From NCBI RefSeq assembly GCF_002354895.1, contig NZ_CP023439.1:4526001-4590000 (forward strand): a DNA stretch of 64,000 bases, read 5' to 3'. Under the pieces are notes generated by a model, which saw only the letters and a program-made list of their open reading frames with translations, was not told the origin of the DNA and ran no database searches. The position numbers and the translations under genes are program-made. Below, in pieces: positions 55,411-63,930 of the stretch. Position 1 is the first letter of the stretch; every line of letters starts with the position of its first letter. The stretch is from Thauera sp. K11. Its GTDB lineage: Bacteria; Pseudomonadota; Gammaproteobacteria; Burkholderiales; Rhodocyclaceae.

Positions 55411-56574
55411 GGAATCTCTGATCTATTCATAATCGGTAGAATATTGAGGTTATAAATCGCAGAGCCACCATGAAGCAAACAACCTTCGCCTCGCTGGCCT
55501 TCGATAGGAAGAAGAAACAGACTCGCCGGGAGCGTTTCCTCGCCGAGATGGAGACGGTGGTGCCGTGGGCAGCGCTGCTGGCGGTGATCGAGCCGCACTA
55601 CCCGACGACAGGGCGCCGTGGCCGCGCGCCGATGCCGCTGGCGACGATGCTGCGGATCTACTTCCTGCAGCAGTGGTACGCGCTGTCGGATCCGGCGATG
55701 AAAGACGCGCTCTACGAGATCGAGTCGATGCGCCGCTTTGCCGGGCTGGATCTGAGCGACGATGCGATGCCCGACGAGACAACGATCCTCAAGTTTCGCC
55801 ACCTGCTCGAGAAGCACGGACTGAGCGCGCAGATGATGAACATCATCAACGATACGCTCGAACAACGTGGCTTGCTGCTCAAGGGCGGCACCATGGTTGA
55901 TGCGACCATCATTCACGCTCCTCCCTCGACGAAGAATGAGGACAAGAAGCGCGATCCGCAGATGCATCAGACGAAGAAAGGCAACCAGTGGTACTTCGGC
56001 ATGAAGGTCCATGTCGGTGCCGACGTCAATTCCGGCCTCGTCCATACGGTTTCGGTCACGCCGGCCAACGCCTCGGACATCAGCCAGCTGCCGCACCTTG
56101 TGCGTGAGGATGATCAGGCGGTGTTCGGCGACAAGGGCTACGTGAACAACAAGCTCAAGCGCCTGGCCCGCAAGGCCGGTGTCTTCTGGGGCGTGTCGCT
56201 CAAGGCCAGCAAGCCGCATCCGCTGACCGAGGCGAACAAGCGCTTCAACCACAGGATGTCGTCGATCCGCGCACGAGTCGAGCATGTGTTCCGCGTCATC
56301 AAGCGCCAGTTCGGGTACACGAAGGTGCGCTACAAGGGGATCGCGAAGAACGCCGCGCAGGTGTTCTCGCTGATCGGACTGACCAACCTTTATTTGGCGA
56401 GGCGAGCCTTGATGAGTTGATGGGCGAAATCCGCCCACTGTGCCCGCAAACGGGGACTCGGGGCTCGAAAGGCCCCGAAACGCAGCGCTAGAAGCGGAGA
56501 AATCGATCATCGGAGTCGGCAAAAATGGCTGGCTTGGGTGAGCGTGATCAGAACATCAATTGATCAGGGGTTCC
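55411..56574 (+). mobile_element. IS5-family insertion sequence
   Basis: 1164 bp with imperfect terminal inverted repeats (GGAATCTCTGATCTATTCAT and the complement of the right end, 16 of 20 matching) and a CTAG duplication at 55407-55410 and 56575-56578. The transposase gene is intact. Confidence 0.88.
55470..56420 (+). CDS. IS5-family transposase
   Basis: 316 residues. DDE motifs: GGTMVDATIIHAP (first Asp), AVFGDKGYVNN (second Asp), and the C-terminal segment RARVEHVFRVIKRQFGYTKVRYKGIAKN with the Glu. N-terminal DUF772-type region (RGRAPMPLATMLRIYFLQQWYALSDPAMKDALYE). Complete and probably active. Confidence 0.95.
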   Translation: MKQTTFASLAFDRKKKQTRRERFLAEMETVVPWAALLAVIEPHYPTTGRRGRAPMPLATMLRIYFLQQWYALSDPAMKDALYEIESMRRFAGLDLSDDAMPDETTILKFRHLLEKHGLSAQMMNIINDTLEQRGLLLKGGTMVDATIIHAPPSTKNEDKKRDPQMHQTKKGNQWYFGMKVHVGADVNSGLVHTVSVTPANASDISQLPHLVREDDQAVFGDKGYVNNKLKRLARKAGVFWGVSLKASKPHPLTEANKRFNHRMSSIRARVEHVFRVIKRQFGYTKVRYKGIAKNAAQVFSLIGLTNLYLARRALMS

Positions 56575-56656
56575 CTAGCTTTTCTGCCCTGTTATTGAGG
56601 ATTGGAGATGCCTCGATGACAACAAATCGTTAAACCTTCTTCGAGGGAATTGTCCG

Positions 56657-57571
56657 TTGCCAGATCTAATGACGCTCTCGCCCAGCCAGTTTGAGAACCT
56701 CACGCTCGATCTGATGCAGTTGCTCGGCCTTAAGAACTGCGTATGGAGAACGCCTGGTCGTGATGGCGGGCGCGACATTCAGGGTGAATTTTTCGGTGCT
56801 GACTTTTCTGGCTTTACTCGGAAGGAGAGTTGGTACGTCGAATGCAAGCGCTACAGTGACGCAGTAAGCTGGCCAACAGTATGGGAGAAAATTGCTTATG
56901 CTGACTCGAATAGTGCCGACATACTATTAATTGTGACAAGCTCGACTCTCTCTCCGCAAGCAATCGACGAGGTAAACCGCTGGAATGCGGACCGACGTAG
57001 TCTCACTATTCGATTCTGGAACGGACAAGATCTGCTAAACCGACTATCACTTTTCCCCCAAATCTTAGTGAAGTACTGTCTCAGCGAAAACCCCCTCACT
57101 GATAGCGCAGTTTCAATTCTTCCACTAACAAAAGTCCTCACGAAATACGCCAATACTGGTAGTGCGCACTCCACTTTTGGCAAAGATCGTGGCCGAATTG
57201 ATGAAGTCATACAAGCGCTGGCAGAACTTATATCGGCGAGAATTGAGGAAGTCGAAACCAATGGCAAAATCATGGAGCTGCCATTCGTCGCTAGTAAAGA
57301 CGGTTACCCCTGGCTTGACAGTAACAATTCCGTCGAATCGACACGGATTGACAGATATGTGATGCGCGCCTTACTTGCCTTAGTTCGGTGTCACTCCACC
57401 AACGAACGGATTCAGGCCACTGCGGACGGAAGAGTTTTGAATGTATTGTGCAGCCTACCTTCCGCCGCATCGTTCCACGATGACCTTAGAACAGTCGCAT
57501 TCTGGGGCTGCGTCACGATTAGACTGCTGGAAAATGCCAAGGGGATCGAAATAATCAATGAACACATCTGA
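56657..57571 (+). CDS. Mrr-like PD-(D/E)XK nuclease-domain protein, first gene of a kinase-receiver operon
   Basis: 304 residues from TTG 56657 (GAGGGA upstream at workable spacing; ATG 56669 is too far). Residues 5-130 are a restriction-endonuclease-like domain: Glu13 in SQFENLTLDLM, GRDGGRDIQGEF with Asp40, then WYVECKRY with Glu62 and Lys64, all the catalytic positions. The C-terminal 170 residues match nothing I know. It overlaps the histidine-kinase gene by 14 bp, and a receiver gene follows, so nuclease, kinase and receiver are one operon. Base composition is visibly more AT-rich than the core genes, pointing to transfer. Confidence 0.75.
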   Translation: MPDLMTLSPSQFENLTLDLMQLLGLKNCVWRTPGRDGGRDIQGEFFGADFSGFTRKESWYVECKRYSDAVSWPTVWEKIAYADSNSADILLIVTSSTLSPQAIDEVNRWNADRRSLTIRFWNGQDLLNRLSLFPQILVKYCLSENPLTDSAVSILPLTKVLTKYANTGSAHSTFGKDRGRIDEVIQALAELISARIEEVETNGKIMELPFVASKDGYPWLDSNNSVESTRIDRYVMRALLALVRCHSTNERIQATADGRVLNVLCSLPSAASFHDDLRTVAFWGCVTIRLLENAKGIEIINEHI

Positions 57572-57999
57572 CTCCAATTACACTCTAGCTCTCATATCAA
57601 ACATAACCCATCAAGCGATTAATCCGCTAAATGGCGTTATTGGTACGCTGGACAATATTATCGATGGAACTATCGAGGGGCAACGAAGAGAGCAGCGCCT
57701 CAAGAGCGCACGTGCGCAACTCGAGTATACGGTTTCGCTAATTCGAAACCTTGCCTACTTTGCCCAATATGGTACCGACGCCACTCCAGATCCACGGTTT
57801 AGAAGCACCAAGACATGCATAATTCCACAACTCCTGATTGAAGCTGCACTCTTCTTTCAAGAGCAAGGCATCACGAATAAAGTGCGTATCGAGGTGCTAG
57901 ATCGGCATGCTCAAAAGTAAGCGCTCCACGAACCCCATCCTTATGTAGTCCCGGGTGAGCCGGCATGCTTTGGCTTCCGTTTTTTCAGTGAGCACGAGC

Positions 58000-58317
58000 A
58001 TGTCGGAGCGCAGTACGTTCTGGTTGTCGCACCTGTCGGCAATCGAAGCCGAGGGCATTACCACAAAGGCGTACGCCGAGCGCGAAGGGCTGTCGCCACA
58101 GGCGCTCTATCAGTGGCGCAAGCGCCTGGTAGCCGGTGGCCGTGGTAGCCGCGCCAAGCTTGGCGGATTCGTCCCGATCCAGATCGAACCCTCGATGGCG
58201 GCCCGCGCGGGCTGCACGGTGGTGATCGATGCACAGTTGCGGCTCGAGTGCGCGACACTGCCGGGCGTCGACTGGCTCGCCGCGCTGTCGGCAGCCCTTG
58301 CCGAGCGGGGGCGCTGA
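58000..58317 (+). CDS. tnpA: IS66 accessory protein TnpA
   Basis: 105 residues from ATG 58000. HTH_Tnp-like domain (WLSHLSAIEAEGITTKAYAEREGLSPQALYQWRKRLV). Its TGA overlaps the ATG of tnpB. Confidence 0.9.
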   Translation: MSERSTFWLSHLSAIEAEGITTKAYAEREGLSPQALYQWRKRLVAGGRGSRAKLGGFVPIQIEPSMAARAGCTVVIDAQLRLECATLPGVDWLAALSAALAERGR

Positions 58318-58676
58318 TGCACCCGGGGCATTCGATCGGCGCGGTGTATCTGTACCGGCCGGCGATCGACTTCCGCAAGTCCATCGGCGGGCTGTCGGCG
58401 CTGGTCGAGCAGGAGCTGGGGCTGAACCCGTTCGGCGACGCGCTGTATCTGTTCATCAACCGCCGCCGCGACAAGCTCAAGGCGCTGTACTGGCACCGAA
58501 ATGGCTTCTGCCTCTGGTACAAGCGGCTGGAAGCCGAGCGTTTCGCCTGGCCTTCGACCGAGGCCGGTGAGCCCCCCTGCGTACTCACGATGAAGGAGCT
58601 CGAATGGTTGCTCGAGGGCTTTGATCTGTGGGCGGCCAGGCCACATAAAACACTGCAATACCAATCAGTTACGTAG
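58317..58676 (+). CDS. tnpB: IS66 accessory protein TnpB
   Basis: 119 residues, IS66 Orf2 family: VYLYRPAIDFRKSIGGLSALVEQ, LYLFINRRRDKLKALYWHRNGFCLWYKRLE. Start ATG overlaps the tnpA stop (TGATG). Confidence 0.93.
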   Translation: MHPGHSIGAVYLYRPAIDFRKSIGGLSALVEQELGLNPFGDALYLFINRRRDKLKALYWHRNGFCLWYKRLEAERFAWPSTEAGEPPCVLTMKELEWLLEGFDLWAARPHKTLQYQSVT

Positions 58677-58698
58677 CATAATCGGGTATAATTGCGGC

Positions 58699-60477
58699 AT
58701 GCCGCACCGCCCCGCCGACCCGCTCTCGAACTCCGCCGTTGGCGTGTGCGCATCCGTCCTCCCCGCGCAGTTGCCCGACGATCCGACTGCACTCAAGGTC
58801 TTGCTGCTGGCGCAGCAGCGTGCCTTCGAGGCGCGTGAAGCCGAACGACAGGCAGCCCTCGAGGCCCGGGAGGCCGCATTCCAGCAAGCCATTGATGCCC
58901 GGCAGGCCGCACTTCAGAAAGCGTTCGATGCCCGCGAGCTTGAACGCCAAAGAGCCTTCGATGCGCGGGAGGCGGAACTGCACAAAGCCTTCGAGGCACG
59001 CATCCTCGAGCTCTACGAGCAATTGCGTCTGGCGCGTCGGCGCATGTTCGGGCCCAGCAGCGAATCGCACGCGGGCCAGGGGTGGCTCTTCGACGAGGCC
59101 GAGGCGCTGGTCGAGTCCGCGCCCGAGGCGGGCGACACCGCAACCTTGCCGCCGCCGGCCACCGAGACGACGGGGGAGACGCCCGCCGACACCGGCAAGA
59201 AGAAGGCGCGCGGCAAGCGCAAGCCCTTGCCGGTCGAGCTGCCGCGCATCGACGTCGTCCACGACGTCCCCGAAGCCGAGCGCACCTGCGCCTGCGGCAC
59301 ACCCATGGTCGAGATCGGCCAGGACGTCAGCGAACAGCTCGACATCGTCCCGATGCAGGTGCGTGTGCTGCGCCATATCCGCAAGCGCTACGGCTGCCCC
59401 CAGGGCGACCAGGCGCCGGTCACCGCCCGCGCCCCAGCGCAGGTGCTGCCCAAGAGCAACGCCAGCAACGACCTCCTGGCGATGCTGCTCGTCACCAAGT
59501 ACGTCGATGGGCTGCCGCTGGCGCGTTTCGAGTACGTGCTCGCTCGCGCGGGCGTGCTCGTGCCGCGTCAGACCCTGGCCCGCTGGGTGATCGGCACCGC
59601 CCGGGCGCTGCAGCCGCTCGCCAACCTGATGCGCGACGTGCTGCTCGGGCACGACGTCATCCACATGGACGAGACCCCGGTGCAGGTGCTCAAGGAGCCT
59701 GGCCGGGCAGCCACGAGCAAGAGCCAGATGTGGGTGCAGCGCGGCGGCCCGCCGGGTAAGCCGGTGGTCCTCTTCGAGTACGATCCGAGCCGCGCGCAGG
59801 CGGTGCCCTTACGCCTGCTCGAAGGCTGGAAGGGGCATCTGATGGCCGACGGGCTCGAGAGCTACGGCGCGATCTCCTTCACCGAAGGGGTGACCCGGCT
59901 CGGCTGCTGGGTGCATGCGAGGCGTCGTTTCGTCGACGCCGGCAAGGTGCTGCCCGCCGGTAAGCGCGGCCGGGCCCACGAAGCCCTGGCCCTGATCAGC
60001 AAGCTCTACGCCATCGAGAAGGACGCACGCGGACTCAATGACGCCGAGCGCCTGGTGCTACGCCAGAGCAGAAGCCGCGCCGTCATCGACGAACTGCGCC
60101 GCTGGCTCGATCAAGCGCTCCCCACCGTGCCGCCCACCTCGGTGCTCGGCGGTGCGCTGGGCTACCTGCATCGGCAGTGGCCGCGCCTGATCCGGTACCT
60201 CGAGCGCGGCGATCTGCCGATCGACAACAACCCGGCCGAGAATGCCATCCGTCCCTTCGTCATTGGGAGGAAGGCGTGGCTCTTCTCGGACACCCAAGCC
60301 GGGGCGCGCGCCAGCGCGCTGCTCTACTCGCTGGTCGAAACCGCCAAAGCCAACGGCTTCGAGCCGTATCTGTGGCTGCGCCACGTGCTGCGCGCCTTGC
60401 CCGCTGCGACCACCGTCGAACATTTCGAGGCCCTCCTGCCCTGGAATCTCAAGGCTGAGCAGTTGATCACGGCGTAG
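58699..60477 (+). CDS. tnpC: IS66-family transposase TnpC
   Basis: 592 residues from ATG 58699, 22 bp after tnpB. A long heptad/undecad-like N-terminal coiled coil (repeats of FEAREAERQAALEARE type, residues about 35-125), a zinc-binding CACG region, then the DDE domain with HMDETPVQVL, GCWVHARRRF and DNNPAENAIRPFVIGRKAWLF. Complete. Confidence 0.95.
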   Translation: MPHRPADPLSNSAVGVCASVLPAQLPDDPTALKVLLLAQQRAFEAREAERQAALEAREAAFQQAIDARQAALQKAFDARELERQRAFDAREAELHKAFEARILELYEQLRLARRRMFGPSSESHAGQGWLFDEAEALVESAPEAGDTATLPPPATETTGETPADTGKKKARGKRKPLPVELPRIDVVHDVPEAERTCACGTPMVEIGQDVSEQLDIVPMQVRVLRHIRKRYGCPQGDQAPVTARAPAQVLPKSNASNDLLAMLLVTKYVDGLPLARFEYVLARAGVLVPRQTLARWVIGTARALQPLANLMRDVLLGHDVIHMDETPVQVLKEPGRAATSKSQMWVQRGGPPGKPVVLFEYDPSRAQAVPLRLLEGWKGHLMADGLESYGAISFTEGVTRLGCWVHARRRFVDAGKVLPAGKRGRAHEALALISKLYAIEKDARGLNDAERLVLRQSRSRAVIDELRRWLDQALPTVPPTSVLGGALGYLHRQWPRLIRYLERGDLPIDNNPAENAIRPFVIGRKAWLFSDTQAGARASALLYSLVETAKANGFEPYLWLRHVLRALPAATTVEHFEALLPWNLKAEQLITA

Positions 60478-60894
60478 CGGGCTCGGGGAAGGATGGGGTT
60501 CGTGGAGCGCTTACGCTCAAAATGCCGTTCAAGGCGATCCCGAGCTCCTTCGGCAGGTTTTCATGAATCTTTTCGATAACTTCGTCAAGTACGGAGTTCC
60601 GGAATCTACCGTTGAAGTGAAACACTGGATACAGCGGAAGTCTGGTGATCTCATCGTAACCATGTCTGGCGCTAGTACGCCTTTTGACAGCAGTGAAGAT
60701 ATCTTCGCAGTCGGCGTGCGAGGCAAGAGCGCCGCCGCCAAAACGTCGTCCGGTTCTGGACTTGGATTGCACATCTGCAAGCTGATAGTCGAGCGACTAT
60801 TTAGGGGTTCGATTCACGCTAGATTCGTGCCCCACACTCAACTAGCCAACTTTCAGCTCAGAATTCCTGGCGCCTTCATAAAGGAAAGATAGAA

Positions 60895-61332
60895 ATGAGC
60901 AGCACAGATATTCTCATTTTGGATGACGAGCCGCACTTACTTGATTGGTTGGTCGAGTACATAGAGGCGAAAAACTACAGAGCCACGTTTGCCGTGAATG
61001 TTGCCGAGGCAATGAAGGCACTTAACTCTCAGGTGGCTTTTCGCATGATGATTCTGGACCTGAACGTTCCAGCTCCCGGTGAGTACTTTTCGCTCCTAAA
61101 GAGTCGTGGGCATACCTACGAGAGCTTCCGAGGATTATATGTTGCTGAGCAGGCGCGTAACATGGGCTATCGAGGTCGGCAGGTGATTGTGTACTCAGTG
61201 CATGACATTGAAGAAGTTCGACTGGTCACTGACAGACTTGGGGCGACTTACATCACAAAGGGGCGTCCGCGGGCATTTAAGGCTGAAATCGATCACGTGC
61301 TCAGCTTCGATCCGTCGACCCATAATGCATGA
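60895..61332 (+). CDS. Stand-alone receiver-domain response regulator
   Basis: 145 residues, a single receiver domain with Asp10/Asp11, phospho-acceptor Asp55 (MMILDLNVP) and Lys122 (YITKGRP); a long insertion after Asp55 (residues 60-90) is unusual. No output domain. It starts 2 bp after the kinase stop. Phosphotransfer from the adjacent kinase and action on the nuclease-domain protein by protein contact is a reasonable inference. The kinase is now disrupted, so this regulator may be orphaned. Confidence 0.85.
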   Translation: MSSTDILILDDEPHLLDWLVEYIEAKNYRATFAVNVAEAMKALNSQVAFRMMILDLNVPAPGEYFSLLKSRGHTYESFRGLYVAEQARNMGYRGRQVIVYSVHDIEEVRLVTDRLGATYITKGRPRAFKAEIDHVLSFDPSTHNA

Positions 61333-61821
61333 GCTTTGGGTCAGCCAGACGGCGGCAGCGTGATGACCTGCATGCTGCTGTCCGGTCGTGCTTGAGAATG
61401 TCATCAGGCGGCTCTGGGTCGGGTCGAGACAGCCACCGTCAGTTTGCCGCGCCCCCCAACGCAGGTTCGGACCTGGAAGTCTCAGTCCGGCCAACTGCCG
61501 CCCCTCATCCTCTCGACAGAGCGGCTGTTGAAAAGGCCGTTTCGGTCACAGACCTGCCGGACAGCCAACGCGTATAACTCGGCTGGAGCTGCCGGTGGCC
61601 TGATGGGCGGAGTCAGGCCGTAATATGTCAGTCACCGGCCGTTCGACCATCAGGCGGCCGCGAACGTCAGCTTCCCCATCGCGCGAAATGGAACTACCGA
61701 CCCAAAGCAGCTATCGATGTGGCGGAAAGCGGTCACTCAACGACCAGCGTAACCTGCCGGCTTTGAAGCGCAGCGGAAAAACCAGTCCGAGTTGCCGCTG
61801 TCGTTGGGCCACAATCGTTGA
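61333..61821. other. Intergenic region without a supported gene
   Basis: 489 bp between convergent genes. Short open frames here lack plausible protein character. GTCAGTCACCGGCCGTTC and GAACTACCGACCCAAAGCAG near 61,627-61,710 resemble pieces of the 46.7-kb gap and may be remnants of a dispersed repeat. Confidence 0.4.
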
Positions 61822-62277
61822 TTACCTGCGGCAAGGGTTACATACGTCATCACATGCCTGGGGACAACCTGTTGTACATGGGATACGGCCACATCGCCGA
61901 ACTTTCCGCGACACCTCAAGGTACGTCGATACTTGCTCGGCTCCAAACACGACCTTCGATTGCGTAGCTGACAGAAAAGCTGCAAGATCGGACATAAAGC
62001 TACCGAAGCCAACCTGAAGGGAACGATAAGCAGTCTCACGATCTGGAGCTCGAATGGACAAAATGGGCTTCGTAACCGCAGGATAGAAGCCCTCTTCGAC
62101 CCAAATAGCTTCGAACCCAGTCATGGCGTTGAACTGTTCTACAAAGTGATCGGTCTCTTCTCGAACGATCTTTTGCACGCCTTCGTTCCCGAGGATCTCG
62201 CCGTAAGTTTGCGCTTGGGCGAAAACGGTCGAAGTGAACATGGCGACGGCCCACACAAAAAATAAACGCGGAATCAT
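61822..62277 (-). CDS. Hypothetical secreted protein with a cysteine-rich tail
   Basis: 151 residues from ATG 62277 behind AAGGGAGG. Signal peptide MIPRLFFVWAVAMFTSTVFAQAQ, a helical body and a C terminus with five cysteines in 25 residues (CGRIPCTTGCPQACDDVCNPC) likely in disulfides. It lies 13 bp after the membrane-protein gene, an operon. Function unknown. Confidence 0.7.
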   Translation of the reverse strand: MIPRLFFVWAVAMFTSTVFAQAQTYGEILGNEGVQKIVREETDHFVEQFNAMTGFEAIWVEEGFYPAVTKPILSIRAPDRETAYRSLQVGFGSFMSDLAAFLSATQSKVVFGAEQVSTYLEVSRKVRRCGRIPCTTGCPQACDDVCNPCRR

Positions 62278-62290
62278 GGCATGCCTCCCT

Positions 62291-62812
62291 TCAAGATTTA
62301 TTGGCGCCAAATTTGACGTATCCGAGAGTCAGTTGGATCAAGCAAATTATGGCGAACAGAACCAGTGCGGCTAACGAGAATTTAAAAAGATCAGTCTGCA
62401 CCAAAAGCAGCTTGTTCAGAGTGCCTTCGAAGTCAGAACACTTATTTAGGAGAAGGTAAGAAGAGCGACTTTGAAACTCTACTGCGATCCAGATTGAGCC
62501 TGCAATGAGACTGAGCGCCGGTGCTAAAATTAGATACAGAAAGCGGATCATTTTGAAATGATGCAGATTTTTTGTCGTGATCAAGGCGACAATTCCCCCT
62601 ACGATTGCGATGGCCCAGCTAAGTAGGAGTTCGCTCTGCTTCTGCATCGATGGAATTGCTGGAGTCCAATCAGCTTGCCCTGTCTTTAGTTCGGCAATCT
62701 TAACGCAAGGACTTTCGTAGGTATTTTTCACCTCGACGATGCGCGCGCATGAGTATATGGCGGCCAACCCAATCTCTACGAGTAAAAGAATAGCGACAAT
62801 AACTTTGCACAT
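62291..62812 (-). CDS. Hypothetical membrane protein with about four transmembrane segments
   Basis: 173 residues. Hydrophobic helices at about 3-22, 65-80, 90-110 and 145-167, with a short extracytoplasmic loop between the first two containing a cysteine. First gene of a two-gene operon with the secreted protein. No known family. Confidence 0.7.
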   Translation of the reverse strand: MCKVIVAILLLVEIGLAAIYSCARIVEVKNTYESPCVKIAELKTGQADWTPAIPSMQKQSELLLSWAIAIVGGIVALITTKNLHHFKMIRFLYLILAPALSLIAGSIWIAVEFQSRSSYLLLNKCSDFEGTLNKLLLVQTDLFKFSLAALVLFAIICLIQLTLGYVKFGANKS

Positions 62813-63129
62813 AGATATCCTCTTATAAGAGGGTCAGTCTGAGGCGCAAACGCATTTTTCCCCACAGATCTGCGGGTCTCATTCCTCCACGGGGTTGGGG
62901 TAAACTCGGGAAACCCCGCATCAGTAAAAACGATTTTTTAAACCGGTATCAAAATCTAGCAGAGGGCGTTAAGGTCACTTCGCCGGACCGGCAAGTATCT
63001 ATGTAAAAAGATGAGGTAAAACAGCGACAGGCAGTTATTTGCCGACAAGAGCTACCCGTCATGCAATTGTTTCAACATAGACGAACGCCATCGATCTGCA
63101 AGTGCGATGTAACAGTCACCGGCAGCTTG
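62813..63129. other. AT-rich gap upstream of the membrane-protein operon
   Basis: 317 bp, no gene. It should contain the promoter of the leftward operon. GGGGTTGGGGTAAACTCGGG and GAAACCCCGC could pair partly, but no clear regulatory site is visible. Confidence 0.35.
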
Positions 63130-63930
63130 TGGCCGATAGTACGCTCTGGACATCTTCCCCGATAGCCGCCGGTCGCCGGCGGTTCAAGAATCAGACTCCG
63201 ATCAACAGCAAGGGGTCTGTCATGGAAACCCGAGAACATCCGCATCGGGAAGCCTGGAACAAGGGGAAGCTGGTTGGCCAGAAGGCACCGCTCAAGGCCA
63301 AGGACATCTGGGCTATCCGTATCCATCTGCAGAACGCGCACGAGGTGCGCGATCTCGCCATGTTCAACCTCGCGATCGACAGCAAGCTTCGAGGCTGCGA
63401 CCTCGTCAGCCTGCGGGTGCGCGACGTGACGCATGGAAACCAGGTGCTCTCACGCGCGATGGTCGTGCAGCGGAAGACGCAGCGGCCTGTGCAGTTCGAA
63501 CTGACCGAGCCTACGCGCACGGCCGTGGCAGCGTGGATCGCGAAGGCGGGCCTGAAGTCGGAAGACTTCCTCTTTCCGAGCCGGCTGCACGAATCCCCGC
63601 ATGTCTCCACCCGGCAGTACGCGAGGATCGTCGAGCACTGGGTGGCGGCGGCCGGCCTGGATCCGTCCGCCTATGGTACGCACTCTATGCGGCGCACGAA
63701 GGCGACATTGATCTACAAGCGCACGAAGAACCTGAGGGCCGTTCAGCTCCTGCTGGGCCACTCCAAACTCGAGTCGACGGTGCGCTACTTGGGCATCGAG
63801 GTCGATGATGCCTTGGAGATCTCTGAGCAGATCGAGATCTGACGCTGGAGGGGCCGCCCGCCAAGCACCCTTGAGGCGGCGGGCGGCAGCTTACGGTGGT
63901 GATGCCGAGACGGTACTATCGGCCAGAAGC
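63125..63930 (+). mobile_element. TIR-bounded recombinase unit, copy 2 (inverted relative to copy 1)
   Basis: Ends GCTTGTGGCCGATAGTAC (63125, one mismatch to the copy 1 end) and the complement of GCTTCTGGCCGATAGTAC (to 63930). The 801 bp 63130-63930 match 54529-55329 in reverse. The two copies bracket 7.8 kb that includes the IS5 and IS66 elements and the nuclease-kinase-receiver operon. Confidence 0.75.
63222..63842 (+). CDS. Small tyrosine recombinase (copy 2)
   Basis: 206 residues, identical in sequence to the product of 54617-55237, with the same catalytic Arg, H-x-x-R, His and Tyr. Start ATG 63222 after AAGGGGTCTGTC. The remaining 70 bp of the window after the unit contain nothing recognisable. 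Confidence 0.9.
   Translation: METREHPHREAWNKGKLVGQKAPLKAKDIWAIRIHLQNAHEVRDLAMFNLAIDSKLRGCDLVSLRVRDVTHGNQVLSRAMVVQRKTQRPVQFELTEPTRTAVAAWIAKAGLKSEDFLFPSRLHESPHVSTRQYARIVEHWVAAAGLDPSAYGTHSMRRTKATLIYKRTKNLRAVQLLLGHSKLESTVRYLGIEVDDALEISEQIEI

Larger units (their letters stand above)
57917..60514 (+). mobile_element. IS66-family insertion sequence
   Basis: 2598 bp, perfect 26-bp terminal inverted repeats beginning GTAAGCGCTCCACGAACCCC, and an 8-bp target duplication GCTCAAAA (57909-57916 and 60515-60522). Carries tnpA, tnpB and tnpC, all intact. The clean duplication indicates a recent insertion. Confidence 0.96.
57558..60892 (+). pseudogene. Cytosolic histidine kinase split by an IS66-family element
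   Basis: The N-terminal part (57558-57916) has no membrane segment and carries a HisKA H-box (ISNITHQAINPLNGVIGTL, His18). The C-terminal part (60523-60892) has the HATPase N-box (QVFMNLFDNFVKYG) and G-boxes (FAVGVRGK, SGSGLGLHICKLI). Removing the IS and one 8-bp duplication joins them in frame as a 242-residue kinase: the restored codons read HAQNAVQGDPELLRQVFMN, a perfect HATPase lead-in. As it stands only a 120-residue stub is made, plus possibly the fragment from ATG 60563. Confidence 0.9.
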
